This document shows positions 33,184 to 42,923 of a stretch of DNA of 64,000 nucleotides, one piece after another. The notes beneath the pieces are model-generated. The model searched no databases and was not told where the DNA came from. It saw nothing but the letters and a program-made list of their open reading frames with translations. The DNA is taken from positions 124,001 through 188,000 of the forward strand of contig VYDI01000028.1 in assembly GCA_009843505.1 (NCBI GenBank), given 5' to 3'. Positions within the stretch are counted from its first letter, which is position 1. Every line of letters starts with the position of its first letter. The DNA comes from Holophagales bacterium (lineage in GTDB: Bacteria > Acidobacteriota > Thermoanaerobaculia > Multivoradales > Multivoraceae). The position numbers and the translations under genes are program-made.

Positions 33184-34222
33184 GCTGACAAGCCGCATGA
33201 AGAAGCTCTTCAACGTGCTCCGCAAGGCGGTCCGGGACCGGGCGGCCGAGCGGCCGGAGATCGAGCCCCTTGCCGATTCCGTTCGGATCGACGACAAGAC
33301 CTGCCTGGTGACCGGAGCCAACACCGGCGTCGGCAAGGCCGTCGCCATCGACCTGGCCAGGCGCGGCGGCCACGTCCTGATGGCCTGCCGGAGCGGGCAT
33401 CCCGAGGCCGGCGAAGACGTGAGGGCGGCCTCCGGCTCCGACCGGGTCCAGATGCTGCGGGTCGATCTCTCGGACATGCGCTCGGTGCATCGGCTCTGCG
33501 ACGAGCTGCGCGACCTGGGAACGGTGCTCGACATCGCGGTCCTCAACGCCGGCCTCATGCCGCGTCGCGCCCGCCGCACGCCGCAGGGCTTCGAGACGAT
33601 GTTCGCCGTCCACTTCCTCGCCAACCGCGTGCTGGTCGACCGCTGGCTGAGCGACGGGACGGTTCGCCCGGCGAACCCGATCGAGGAGGCACCCCGGATC
33701 GTCATCGTCTCCTCCGACGCCCACCGCTCCGCAGAGCCGATCGACTTCGACCGCTTCGGCGAGTTCACGGACTACGGCGTCCGGGACGGGATCAGGCACT
33801 ACGGCGCGAGCAAGCTCGTCCTCTGTACCTACGCGACCGAACTCTCGCGTCGCCTGAACCGCGACGGCGAGGGCCATGTCGTGGTCCACTCGCTCTGCCC
33901 CGGCCCCGTCAACACCGCCATCGCGCGGGAAACCCCGTGGTTCCTGAAACCCCTGGTGGTCCCGATGATGAGGTTCTTCTTCCTGACGCCGGAGAAGGCC
34001 GCCAGACCCGTTAGCTACCTGTGCTGCGCCGACGACGCCGGCAAGCGCAGCGGCATCTACCTGCACATGCTGCGCGAGAAGCGCCCGTCCGAGCACGCCA
34101 CCGAACCGGCCAACGGCGCCCGGCTGTGGCAGGCCAGCGCGGCGCTGCTCAAGGCGCAGGCGCCGCCGAAACTGGGTGCGCCGGCGTCCCCGCCGGCATG
34201 CGGCGCGAAGCGCCGGCTCTGA
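33176..34222 (+). CDS. SDR family oxidoreductase (retinol dehydrogenase-like) with repeat-encoded C-terminus
   Basis: A 348-residue classical SDR with an N-terminal helix. NAD(P) motif TGANTGVG (46-53), NAG (AVLNAGLMP), and the catalytic YGASK (IRHYGASKLVL) are intact. The C-terminal 17 residues (LGAPASPPACGAKRRL) are encoded by repeat copy D and lie beyond the normal fold, so the original stop was probably shifted or lost. An alternative start ATG lies 21 bases downstream (33197). Substrate is likely a lipophilic alcohol or steroid-like molecule by family analogy. The gene overlaps the sulfotransferase, giving translational coupling. Confidence 0.85.
   Translation: MSKLTSRMKKLFNVLRKAVRDRAAERPEIEPLADSVRIDDKTCLVTGANTGVGKAVAIDLARRGGHVLMACRSGHPEAGEDVRAASGSDRVQMLRVDLSDMRSVHRLCDELRDLGTVLDIAVLNAGLMPRRARRTPQGFETMFAVHFLANRVLVDRWLSDGTVRPANPIEEAPRIVIVSSDAHRSAEPIDFDRFGEFTDYGVRDGIRHYGASKLVLCTYATELSRRLNRDGEGHVVVHSLCPGPVNTAIARETPWFLKPLVVPMMRFFFLTPEKAARPVSYLCCADDAGKRSGIYLHMLREKRPSEHATEPANGARLWQASAALLKAQAPPKLGAPASPPACGAKRRL
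34171..34217 (-). repeat. dispersed palindromic repeat, family 1, copy D
   Basis: ACTGGGTGCGCCGGCGTCC then CCGCCGGCATGCGGCGCGAA. It overlaps the 3' end of the SDR gene and supplies its last ~15 codons. Copy D extends into a GCGGCGCGAAGC stretch that also resembles sequence flanking copy A. Confidence 0.72.
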
Positions 34223-34248
34223 ACCGTCCGCCGCACGCCACCAACCTC

Positions 34249-35247
34249 ATGGCCTACCGACCCGGATCCGGCCTTTCGAAGGCCTTCCAACACATGTGGG
34301 AGCTCTCCTCGCCGAAGCCGGTGGCCGATCGGGTCGACATGTCGGGCAGGAAGGTGATCGTCACCGGCGGAACGCCCGGGTCGATCGGCTACCAGGTCGC
34401 CAGAACGCTCGCCGCCTGGGGCGCCGACGTCGTGGTCACCTGCCCGCGCGACAGCGCAACCGCCAGGGAGACCCTGTTGCGGGATCTTGGGGACGCCGGG
34501 CGGCGACCGAATGGAGTCGAGGCCCACCGGCTCGATCTCGCCGACGCCGGAAGCGTCGCGGACTTCGCCGCCTGGTACCGCGAGATCTCCGGCGGCCGCC
34601 TGGACGTGCTGGTCAACAACGCCGGCATCCTCCGCGACGTGCTCTGGCGCTGGCGCGAGCGGAGGGTTTCCGCCGACGGGTTCGAGATCCACTGGCGCAC
34701 GAACTACCTCGGCACCTTCCACCTGACCCGCCTGCTGCTGCCGATGCTCCTCGAGTCCGGCCGGCGGAGCGGCGATGCGCGGGTAGTCAACGTCTCCTCG
34801 CACCAGCACGACAAGGGCAGCAACGATCGTCTCTTCGCGTCCCCGGACAGGCTTGACTCCTGGACCGCCTATGGCCAGTCCAAGCTGGCCCTGATCCACC
34901 ACGCCTTCGAGCTGCAGCGCCGCTACGCCGCGGAAGGCAACGTCCGATCGGCCGCTCTGCATCCGGGCTCCGCCTACTCGAACATGACGTTCGGCTGGCA
35001 GGACGAGCCCCGGTGGCTCAGGCGGACGAAGCGTCTGTTCACGCCGCTGGCGCCGCTGATCCTCCTGACGCCGGAGCAGGCCGCCCAGACGACGATCCAC
35101 TGCGCGACGGATCCGCACCTGGAGGGCGGCCACTACCATGAGCGCTGCGCGAAGGCCGAGCCCATCCCCGACGCCCGGGACAACGCCGCGTCGCGACGCC
35201 TCTGGGAAGAAACGGACCGCTGGTTCCGGTCGCTCGGCCAACGGTAG
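34249..35247 (+). CDS. SDR family oxidoreductase (second of the pair)
   Basis: A 332-residue SDR. The nucleotide loop reads TGGTPGSIG (39-47), a variant of TGxxxGIG, followed by NNAG (VLVNNAGILRD), N-Y-L-G, SSHQHDKG and the catalytic YGQSK (TAYGQSKLALIHH). The N-terminal extension (YRPGSGLSKAFQHMWELSSP) suggests a membrane-associated or WW-oxidoreductase-like type. Substrate unknown. The ATG at 34249 is the first start after copy D. It is co-directional with the previous SDR and 18 bp before the SRPBCC gene. Confidence 0.85.
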   Translation: MAYRPGSGLSKAFQHMWELSSPKPVADRVDMSGRKVIVTGGTPGSIGYQVARTLAAWGADVVVTCPRDSATARETLLRDLGDAGRRPNGVEAHRLDLADAGSVADFAAWYREISGGRLDVLVNNAGILRDVLWRWRERRVSADGFEIHWRTNYLGTFHLTRLLLPMLLESGRRSGDARVVNVSSHQHDKGSNDRLFASPDRLDSWTAYGQSKLALIHHAFELQRRYAAEGNVRSAALHPGSAYSNMTFGWQDEPRWLRRTKRLFTPLAPLILLTPEQAAQTTIHCATDPHLEGGHYHERCAKAEPIPDARDNAASRRLWEETDRWFRSLGQR

Positions 35248-35265
35248 CGGCGCAGGAGGTCCCCG

Positions 35266-35715
35266 ATGTTCAAACACTCCATCGATTCGGAGCCGGTAGA
35301 GATCGACGCGCCGATCGAGGTGGCTTGGGACCTCCTTGCCGATCTCGACCGCTACCACGAGTGGAATCCCTTCGCCCGGACCTACACGAAGACGGATGTC
35401 CGCGTAGGCTCACCCATCCACTTCGACGTCAAGCTGGACCGCTACAACCGGAAGCAGACCGAGCGCATCGCGATCGTCGAACCGCCGAACCGCCTGGCCT
35501 GGAGCACGAACGTCGCCCTCGGACTCGTCAAGGCGCTGCGCGTGCAGCGACTCGAGAAGCGAAGCGAGACGAGCTGCACCTACTTCAACACCGACACCCT
35601 CGAAGGGCCACTGGCGCCCGTGGCCCGCCTCCTGTTCGGCGGCGCCATGCACCGCGGCTTCGCAAGCGTCGGCCGGGCGCTCAAGCAGACGGCGGAGGAT
35701 CGGCACAGCCGCTAG
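35266..35715 (+). CDS. SRPBCC (START/Bet v 1-like) small ligand-binding protein
   Basis: A 149-residue protein with the SRPBCC start: VEIDAPIEVAWDLLADLDRYHEWNPF, then VGSPIHFDVKLDR, and the strand-rich middle (RIAIVEPPNRLAWST). The final long helix (GAMHRGFASVGRALKQTA) covers the ligand cavity. The fold binds hydrophobic small molecules; here it probably shields a lipid-like substrate of the neighbouring SDRs. A GCAGGAGGTCC ribosome site precedes the ATG. Confidence 0.85.
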   Translation: MFKHSIDSEPVEIDAPIEVAWDLLADLDRYHEWNPFARTYTKTDVRVGSPIHFDVKLDRYNRKQTERIAIVEPPNRLAWSTNVALGLVKALRVQRLEKRSETSCTYFNTDTLEGPLAPVARLLFGGAMHRGFASVGRALKQTAEDRHSR

Positions 35716-35789
35716 CCGCCCACGCCGAGACCGACATCGCGGCGATCAGCCGCGCTGGCTACTGGACCCGAAGACGCTAAGGTGTTCCC

Positions 35790-38042
35790 ATGACCACCTC
35801 CAGGCTGATCCAGTTCGTGGTCGCCCCCGGCGTTCTTCTGGCGGTTGCCTGTACGCCGACCGAAACCGTCCCCGCAGCCAGGTTCCCGGCACCCGAGGGC
35901 TACATCACCGGTGTCGTCCAGAGCGCCCAGGGCCCCGAAGCCGGCGTCTGGGTGATCGCCGAGACGGGAGACCTGCCGACGAAGTTCGTGAAGATCGTCG
36001 TCACCGACGACGACGGCCGGTTCATGCTGCCGGAACTTCCCGATGCGGGCTACGCCGTGTGGGTGCGGGGGTATGGGCTCGTCGACTCCGAGCCGCTCGA
36101 GATGAGGCCCACGGCCGATCCTGTCACGCTCCAGGCAACCAACGCCGCGACTCCGGAGAAAGCCGCGAAGGTCTATCCCGGCGACTACTGGCTGTCCCTG
36201 ATGGCGCCGCCGGACGAGAGCCTCTTCCCCGGTACCGGCGACGACGGCAACGGCATGGGAACCCGCATGCTGTCCCAGGCCCACTGGCTCGACTCGCTGA
36301 AGTCGGACTGCAACTTCTGCCACCAGCTCGGAAGCCGCCAGACCCGCACCGTCGATCATGTGTTCGAGGCCAAGCCGGAGCTCACCACCCACAAGGAAGC
36401 CTGGGAGTGGCGGCTGGGCACCGGAGTGCGCGGTAACCAGATGTACAACGTGCTCCGGATTCAGGGCATGGACGCGTCTCTCGACGTCTACGCCGACTGG
36501 ACGGAGCGCATCGCCGCGGGAGAGCTGCCGCCGGCGCCGCCGCGGCCCCAGGGGATCGAGCGCAACCTCGTCCTCACGCTTTGGGACGTCGGCAGCGACA
36601 AGACGTTCATGCACGACCTCGTGTCGACCGACAAGAACAACCCCGGCATCAACCCCGGCGGCCCCATCTACGCCGCGAGCTCGGGACACGGCCAGCTCGT
36701 GGTCCTGGACCCCGTCCAGAACGTGAGCTACGCCCGGAACATCCCCACCCGCGAACCGCGAAGCGAGGTCCCGTCGCGCTTCCCGCCGCCGATGCGGCCG
36801 TCCTTCTTCTGGGGCGACGAGCACATCTGGGGCAATCCCCCCTATAACCCGTCCGACCCGCACAACCCGATGATCGACAGCAAGGGCCGCGTCTGGCTGA
36901 CCTCCAAGATCCGCGGCGCGCGCCGCCCGCCGGCATGGTGCAGCGACCCGGAGAACAAGTACGCCGCCTGGTGGGCGCCGCGGTCGGGCGGCCGTCACGC
37001 CTCCTTCTTCGACCCGGTGACGCAGAAGTTCACGCTGATCGAGACCTGCTTCTCGACTCACCACCTGCAGTTCGACAACGACGCCAACGAAACCGTGTAC
37101 TTCAACGGCGGCGGCGCCGGCTTCTCCTGGGTCGACACGAAGGTCTTCGACGAGACCGGCGACGAGCAGCAGGCCGTCGGCTGGTGCCCCCTGGTCGTCG
37201 ACACGAACGGCGACGGCGAGATCACCAAGCCCTGGAACGTCGCGGTCGCCTCGGCGGGCGGTTACACCTACCGTGTCGATGCCGTCAGGGCCCAGGAAGA
37301 ACAGGCCGCGGCAGGCGAGGTCGAGACGACGCCGGAGCCCGACCCGCGTTATGACACCCAACTCTCCTACGGCCTCTACTCGGTCATTCCGAGCCCGGTC
37401 GACGACTCGTTGTGGGGTGCCTCCCAGACCTACCCCGGCTACATCATCCGCCTGATGCGCGGCGAGGACGCGCCGGCGAGTTGCCGGTCGCAGATCTTCC
37501 GCGTCCCGGAACCAGGCTTCGACCCGCGCGGCATCGACATCACGAGCGACGGGGTGGTGTGGACGGCGCTTGCGGGCAGCAGCCACCTGGCGAGCCTGGA
37601 TGTCCGCAAGTGCGAGCCGCGGGACGAGCCGGACAGCCCGGACGGCAGCCAGTGCCCGGAGGGCTGGACCCTGCACCGGACCGAGGGCCCCAGGATGAAG
37701 GGGTCGGAGGTACCGGCGGATTTCCACTACTACAACTGGGTCGACCAGCACGACGTCGGCGGCTTCGGCGAGAACACGCCGATCGCTACCGGATCGAACT
37801 CGGACAGCCTGCTGGTCCTCGACCCCGACACCGGCGAGTGGACCACGCTGCGGGTCCCCTACCCCCTCGGCTTCTTCTCCCGCGGCCTCGACGGCCGCAT
37901 CGACGATCCCGACGCCGGCTGGAAGGGCCGCGCCCTGTGGGCCAACTACGGCACGAACTACATCTGGCACACCGAGGGCGGCAAGGGCACCCGCGGCAAG
38001 TTCGTCAAGTTCCAGATCCGGCCTGATCCGCTGGCGCGCTAG
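35790..38042 (+). CDS. lipoprotein with carboxypeptidase-regulatory-like domain, propeller and single CxxCH haem site
   Basis: A 750-residue exported protein. The lipobox LLAVAC puts the lipid Cys at 21. Residues 36-115 look like a carboxypeptidase-regulatory beta domain ([36 protein letters not shown]). A c-type haem motif CNFCH is at 174-178. The remaining ~500 residues form a propeller-like body ([56 protein letters not shown]). A haem plus propeller suggests an electron-transfer role for an envelope oxidoreductase, or a sensor. I know no named family for the whole. Confidence 0.8.
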   Translation: MTTSRLIQFVVAPGVLLAVACTPTETVPAARFPAPEGYITGVVQSAQGPEAGVWVIAETGDLPTKFVKIVVTDDDGRFMLPELPDAGYAVWVRGYGLVDSEPLEMRPTADPVTLQATNAATPEKAAKVYPGDYWLSLMAPPDESLFPGTGDDGNGMGTRMLSQAHWLDSLKSDCNFCHQLGSRQTRTVDHVFEAKPELTTHKEAWEWRLGTGVRGNQMYNVLRIQGMDASLDVYADWTERIAAGELPPAPPRPQGIERNLVLTLWDVGSDKTFMHDLVSTDKNNPGINPGGPIYAASSGHGQLVVLDPVQNVSYARNIPTREPRSEVPSRFPPPMRPSFFWGDEHIWGNPPYNPSDPHNPMIDSKGRVWLTSKIRGARRPPAWCSDPENKYAAWWAPRSGGRHASFFDPVTQKFTLIETCFSTHHLQFDNDANETVYFNGGGAGFSWVDTKVFDETGDEQQAVGWCPLVVDTNGDGEITKPWNVAVASAGGYTYRVDAVRAQEEQAAAGEVETTPEPDPRYDTQLSYGLYSVIPSPVDDSLWGASQTYPGYIIRLMRGEDAPASCRSQIFRVPEPGFDPRGIDITSDGVVWTALAGSSHLASLDVRKCEPRDEPDSPDGSQCPEGWTLHRTEGPRMKGSEVPADFHYYNWVDQHDVGGFGENTPIATGSNSDSLLVLDPDTGEWTTLRVPYPLGFFSRGLDGRIDDPDAGWKGRALWANYGTNYIWHTEGGKGTRGKFVKFQIRPDPLAR

Positions 38043-38072
38043 CGCGTCGGCGCGGCGACGGCGGAGTCACCC

Positions 38073-38113
38073 GCCCGCAGCGGGTCCGAGGGGGAGGGTC
38101 CCAGCGGCCGCTC
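38073..38113 (+). repeat. diverged single arm of repeat family 2
   Basis: GGGTCCGAGGGGGAGGGTCC then CAGCGGCCGCTCG matches the left arm at 10586 (GGGTCGGGGGAGAGGGTCC) with a few changes. It lies in the 158-bp gap between two co-directional genes and has no inverted partner here. Confidence 0.6.
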
Positions 38114-38200
38114 GGCCTACACCTAGTTTGGTTTTCCCAGAGACGATGGGCCAGTGCGATACTGCGGCGGATGCGATTGCGCCGAAGTCAAAGGGAGGCG

Positions 38201-40546
38201 ATGTCTCGGACCCCGCATCGCCTCAGCAGGCGTGGGCTACTCGGACTTCTGGCAGCGGCGGTGTCTCTTCCCAAGAGGATCGGACGTGCCGCGGCGTCTC
38301 AGCAAGAGCCGGCTGGGACCAGCGGAGTCACCCGCGTTGACCGGTGGCACCAGACCAACGACCGGGTCTGGCTCGGTGAGCGGTTCTGGGCGAATCCGAT
38401 GGAGGACTGGCGGGTGGTGGATGGGGCGGCCGAGGTGCAGACCTCCGCCGGTGACCGGAACGTCCACCTGATCACGCATCGGTTGACTGGCGAAGGGCGC
38501 TTTCGGATGTCGGTGCGTTGCCGGCAGGTGGAAGGCGGCGAACGGGACGGTGGCGTGGGGTTCCGGATCGGTGTTCGCAACCGGATCGACGATCATCGGA
38601 GCAACTGCTTCGCGCGTGGCGTTGGGGTCGATGCCGGGCTGGTCGACGGCCGGCTGGTGCTTGGAGGAGCGAGCTCGGAGGCCGCCGACGGCGATGCCGT
38701 GGCAGGCGAAGGGATCATCCTGGTTCTTGAAGGCAGAACCGAGGGCCAGGACTGTGAGCTCAGCCTGACGGCTCGGACCGCCTCCGGAAGTGAGTTGGGC
38801 AACCTCACTCATACGGTGCCGGCCGCGGACGTCGTCGGGAACGTCGCGATCGTCAGCAACTTCGACCGGGAGATCGCTAAGGGCGAGGGCGCCCGTTACC
38901 GGTTCAGCGAGTGGACGGTGGACGGGGATGCCTTCGAGGTCAACCAGGACCGCCGTTTCGGGCCGATCCTGTGGTCGATGTACTCGCTGAGCGACTCTCG
39001 CGGCGACGACGGGTTCGTGGTCAAGCTGACGGCGCTTCTCCCGCCACTGGGAAAGGAGGATGGCCGGCGGGTCGAGCTGCACACGGAGCACGACGGGGAG
39101 TGGCGATCCCACGGTTTCGTCGAGCTCGACCCGGACGCATGGACGGCAACGTTCCGGTTGACCAACTGGAACGAACGGGTCGCCGCGCCGTTCCGCGTCG
39201 TTTACCGCGAACGGCACACGGACGGCGGCGAGACGGAGCACGAGTGGCGGGGCACGATCCGGGCTAACCCTGCCGGGCGGCCGCTGCGGCTCGCGGGACT
39301 CACTTGCCAAAACGACTACTCGTTCCCCTATGCACCGGTCGCGGACCACGTCCTGGCCCGGGATCCCGATCTGCTCTTCTTCTCCGGCGACCAGCTCTAT
39401 GAGAACCACGGCGGCTACGGCCTGATCCGCGAGCCGGCAGGGCCCGCGATCCTCAACTACCTGCGCAAGTACTACATGTTTGGTTGGGCCTTCCGCGAAA
39501 CGATGCGGGACCGCCCGACGTTATGTATTCCGGATGACCACGATGTGTTCCAGGGCAACATCTGGGGGGAGGGCGGCAAGGCGATGGACACCGGCCGGGG
39601 CACCTCCTCGCTCGGCGGCTACCGGGAGCCGGCGCGGATGGTCAACGTGGTGCACCGCACGAACGCCTCCCATCACCCGGACCCGTTCGACCCGAGGCCG
39701 GTCGACCAGGACATCAGCGTCTACTACGGCGACATGGTGTACGGCGGTGTGGGGTTCGCGATCCTCGCCGACCGGCAGTTCAAGAGCGGTCCAGAGCATG
39801 TCGACACGGGTCCCGGCCGGGCGGACCACGTGCTGGACGACAGTGTCGACACCTCGGCTCTCGACCAGCCCGGTCTCGCCCTGCTCGGCGAGCGGCAGGA
39901 AGCATTCCTGGAGCGCTGGGCAGGCGACATGCGCGGGCACACGATGAAAGTGCTGCTCAGCCAGACGGTGTTCGCCGGCGTCGCCACGCATCACGGTGGC
40001 CACGACGACTACCTGATCGCGGATCTCGACTGCGGCGGCTGGCCGCAGACGCCGCGCAACCGACTCGTCCGCATCCTGCGCAAGGCGAAGTGCCTCCACG
40101 TCTGCGGCGACCAGCACCTGCCGTCCCTCGTCCAGTACGGCGCGGACGCGCAGCGCGACGGTTGCTGGGCCTTCTGCACGCCGGCGATCAGCGCCGGCTA
40201 CCCCCGCTGGTGGCGGCCCGACGAAGTGGGCACTCCGCACCAGAACCGGCCCCGGCACGGTCTGGCGCACACCGGCGAGTTCAGCGATCCCTTTGGCAAC
40301 CACGTCTACGTCTACGCGATCGGGAATCCGGAGGTCGGCACCGCGTTCGACCCCTACGAGCGGGCGCACCAGAAGAGCAGCGGCTTCGGCCTGGTCACGG
40401 TCGACACGGAGGCGAAGACCTACCGGATCGAGGCATTCCGCTTTCTGAGCACGGCCGACAGCGCGGACGGCGAGAACGCCCAGTTCCCCGGCTGGCCGGT
40501 CACCCTGCACCAGGACGAGAACGCAGGCGAGAACCGGATCGGCTGA
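38201..40546 (+). CDS. Tat-exported PhoD-like metallophosphatase
   Basis: A 781-residue protein from the ATG at 38201. The Tat signal ([16 protein letters not shown]) is followed by a long N-terminal beta region and an alkaline phosphatase D-like domain. Metal-binding motifs are [36 protein letters not shown] and [14 protein letters not shown]. The large N-terminal ~250 residues appear to be a carbohydrate-binding-like jelly roll ([25 protein letters not shown]). It probably releases phosphate from an exported ester. An in-frame start 10 codons upstream is possible. Confidence 0.87.
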   Translation: MSRTPHRLSRRGLLGLLAAAVSLPKRIGRAAASQQEPAGTSGVTRVDRWHQTNDRVWLGERFWANPMEDWRVVDGAAEVQTSAGDRNVHLITHRLTGEGRFRMSVRCRQVEGGERDGGVGFRIGVRNRIDDHRSNCFARGVGVDAGLVDGRLVLGGASSEAADGDAVAGEGIILVLEGRTEGQDCELSLTARTASGSELGNLTHTVPAADVVGNVAIVSNFDREIAKGEGARYRFSEWTVDGDAFEVNQDRRFGPILWSMYSLSDSRGDDGFVVKLTALLPPLGKEDGRRVELHTEHDGEWRSHGFVELDPDAWTATFRLTNWNERVAAPFRVVYRERHTDGGETEHEWRGTIRANPAGRPLRLAGLTCQNDYSFPYAPVADHVLARDPDLLFFSGDQLYENHGGYGLIREPAGPAILNYLRKYYMFGWAFRETMRDRPTLCIPDDHDVFQGNIWGEGGKAMDTGRGTSSLGGYREPARMVNVVHRTNASHHPDPFDPRPVDQDISVYYGDMVYGGVGFAILADRQFKSGPEHVDTGPGRADHVLDDSVDTSALDQPGLALLGERQEAFLERWAGDMRGHTMKVLLSQTVFAGVATHHGGHDDYLIADLDCGGWPQTPRNRLVRILRKAKCLHVCGDQHLPSLVQYGADAQRDGCWAFCTPAISAGYPRWWRPDEVGTPHQNRPRHGLAHTGEFSDPFGNHVYVYAIGNPEVGTAFDPYERAHQKSSGFGLVTVDTEAKTYRIEAFRFLSTADSADGENAQFPGWPVTLHQDENAGENRIG

Positions 40547-40549
40547 GGC

Positions 40550-42877
40550 ATGCGATTACTCTCGCGCGGCACGGCGCGCATGCGCCTTGCGATCTGCCTG
40601 CTCGCCACCGGCCTCCTTGCGGCTCAAGCCGTCGAAGCACGCCAGGATTCCGGCCCCCCGCCCGGCTCGCCCGCCTCGCTGACGGAGCCGCTGAACCTTC
40701 CCCCCTCCTTCGACGGCCCAGCTCCTCCCGTGCCGCCCGCCGTGATGAACCGGGACGAATCGGGCAAGGCCACGGTCCGGGCCGTTCGCCTCGCCACTCC
40801 GCTTCGGATCGACGGCCGGCTCGACGAGGCTCTCTACGAAGCCGTGCCTCCGATTTCGGACTTCCTCCAGGTCGAGCCGCGGCCGGGGGAGCCGGCCACC
40901 GACAGGACGGATGTCTGGATCACGTTCGACGAAACCACGGTCTTCGTGTCGCTCCGCTGCTGGCAGGACCCCGACCGGATCGCGGCCAACGACATGAGAC
41001 GCGACTCGTTCAGCGAAGACGACTACTTCGATATCGCTCTCGACACGTTTTACGATGGTCGTAACGCCGCAGTCTTCACCGTCTACGCCTCGGGCGGCCG
41101 CTTCGACGCCCAGGTCACCGACGAGAGCCAGATGAACGTCGACTGGAATCCGGTCTGGGATCTCAGGACGGGAAGGTTCGAGGGTGGGTGGACGGCCGAA
41201 GCCGCGATCCCGTTCCGGTCGCTCAGGTATCGGCCCGGCCGCGCGCAGATCTGGGGCGTCAACCTGCAGCGCTACACGCAGTGGAAGAACGAGAGCTCGA
41301 CCCTGAACCGCATCCCGGTGGCGCTCGGCTCGATGGGCATCATGCAGATGTCGCTGGCCGGACCCCTGGTTGGGCTGGAAGCCCCGCCGGCCTCGAGGAA
41401 CCTGGAGTTCAAGCCCTATCTGGTGGCCGACATGGTGAGCGACCGCCTGGCCAACCCGGAGATCTCGAACGACGTAAGCGCCGACCTCGGCATCGACATC
41501 AAGTACGGAGTCAGCCAAAACCTCACCGCCGACTTCACGTACAACACCGACTTCGCCCAGGTCGAGGCCGACCAGCAGCAGGTCGATCTGACCCGCTTCA
41601 GCCTCTTCTTTCCCGAGAAGCGCGACTTCTTCCTGGAGAACCAGGGGACCTTTGGCTTTGGCGGCGCCCAGGCCGGCGGATTCGGTGGGCCAGACGACAC
41701 GCCGTCCCTGTTCTACAGCCGCCGCATCGGCCTCCAGCACGGGCGCGCGATCCCGATCGAAGGCGGCGCCCGGCTGACCGGACGGACGGGCCGTTACACG
41801 CTCGGGCTGCTGAACATTCAGGCGGACGACGAACCGTTGTCGGGCGCCATGGCGACGAACTTCGGCGTCATGCGGCTCAAGCGGGACATTCTGCGCCGCA
41901 GCAGCGTCGGCGTCATCTACACCCGCCGTTCGATCGACCAGAGCGGCGCCGGGCGCAACGAAGCCTACGGCGTCGACGGGACGTTCGCCTTCTTCGACAA
42001 CCTCACCTTCAACACCTACTGGGCCGAAACGAGCACACTGGGGCTCACTGACGACGACGCCAGCTATCGCCTTCAGATGGACTACAACGGCGACCGCTAC
42101 GGAGTCCAGCTCGAGCGGCTGCGGGTTGGCGGCAACTTCAACCCGGGCATCGGCTTCGTCCGCCGCCACGACATGCGCCGTTCCTTCGGCGAGTTCCGGT
42201 TCAGCCCGCGCCCGGCCGACAGCAAGCTGGTGCGCAAGTACTCCTGGTCCGGGTCGATGGCCTACATCGAGAACGGCGCCGGTCTGGTCGAGACGCGCGA
42301 GGCCGAGGCCGAGTTCGGCATCGAGTTCCACAGCGGGGACGAGATCGAACTGACGTATGTGCGGAGCTACGAGTTCCTCCCGCATCCGTTCCCCATCGCC
42401 TCGGACATCACGCTCGGGGTCGGCGGCTATGACTTCGACTACGTGCAGGCCCAGCTGCAACTGGGCCAGCAGCGGCGGATCTCGGGCGGGTTCTTCCTCG
42501 AGTACGGCGACTTCTACAACGGCCGGAAGACGTCCTTCGGCTGGGGCTGGGGGCGCCTGAGTCTGAGTTCTCAGTTCCTGCTCGAACCCGGCATCTCGTT
42601 CAATCGCGTGGAGTTGCCGCAGGGCGACTTCGACGTGGAGCTCGTCGACGTGCGCGCGATCTACACGGTGAACCCGCGCATGTTCGTGAGCGCGCTGTTC
42701 CAGTACGACTCCGAAAGCCGGGGACTGGCGGCGAACGTGCGGCTGCGCTGGGAGTACACGCCCGGCAGCGAGCTGTTCGTCGTCTACAACGAACAGCGCG
42801 ACACGCTGACGTCGGGCTTCCCCGGGCTCAACGACAGCGCGCTGATCGTGAAGGTCACGCGGCTGTTCCAGTTGTAA
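40550..42877 (+). CDS. DUF5916 outer-membrane protein with N-terminal CBM9-like domain
   Basis: A 775-residue secreted protein. After a signal peptide comes a CBM9-like domain (AVRLATPLRIDGRLDEALYE, VWITFDETTVFVSLRCWQD, GGWTAEAAIPFRSLRY). The DUF5916 signature follows: ADFTYNTDFAQVEADQQQVD, RFSLFFPEKRDFFLENQG, then a beta-barrel with alternating strands ending in Phe/Leu. This is the layout of exported proteins linked to carbohydrate uptake. It begins 3 bp after the phosphatase stop, so they are probably co-transcribed. Confidence 0.87.
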   Translation: MRLLSRGTARMRLAICLLATGLLAAQAVEARQDSGPPPGSPASLTEPLNLPPSFDGPAPPVPPAVMNRDESGKATVRAVRLATPLRIDGRLDEALYEAVPPISDFLQVEPRPGEPATDRTDVWITFDETTVFVSLRCWQDPDRIAANDMRRDSFSEDDYFDIALDTFYDGRNAAVFTVYASGGRFDAQVTDESQMNVDWNPVWDLRTGRFEGGWTAEAAIPFRSLRYRPGRAQIWGVNLQRYTQWKNESSTLNRIPVALGSMGIMQMSLAGPLVGLEAPPASRNLEFKPYLVADMVSDRLANPEISNDVSADLGIDIKYGVSQNLTADFTYNTDFAQVEADQQQVDLTRFSLFFPEKRDFFLENQGTFGFGGAQAGGFGGPDDTPSLFYSRRIGLQHGRAIPIEGGARLTGRTGRYTLGLLNIQADDEPLSGAMATNFGVMRLKRDILRRSSVGVIYTRRSIDQSGAGRNEAYGVDGTFAFFDNLTFNTYWAETSTLGLTDDDASYRLQMDYNGDRYGVQLERLRVGGNFNPGIGFVRRHDMRRSFGEFRFSPRPADSKLVRKYSWSGSMAYIENGAGLVETREAEAEFGIEFHSGDEIELTYVRSYEFLPHPFPIASDITLGVGGYDFDYVQAQLQLGQQRRISGGFFLEYGDFYNGRKTSFGWGWGRLSLSSQFLLEPGISFNRVELPQGDFDVELVDVRAIYTVNPRMFVSALFQYDSESRGLAANVRLRWEYTPGSELFVVYNEQRDTLTSGFPGLNDSALIVKVTRLFQL

Positions 42878-42890
42878 CCACAGGACACCA

Positions 42891-42923
42891 GGAGCCGGCC
42901 AGGGGGCCGGCGCACCCGGTCCT
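42891..42923 (+). repeat. dispersed palindromic repeat, family 1, copy E (diverged)
   Basis: GAGCCGGCCAGGGGGCCGGC then GCACCCGGTCC. The arms GCCGGCC and GGCCGGC form a hairpin. It fills the 44-bp gap between the convergent DUF5916 and FG-GAP genes. Confidence 0.65.
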
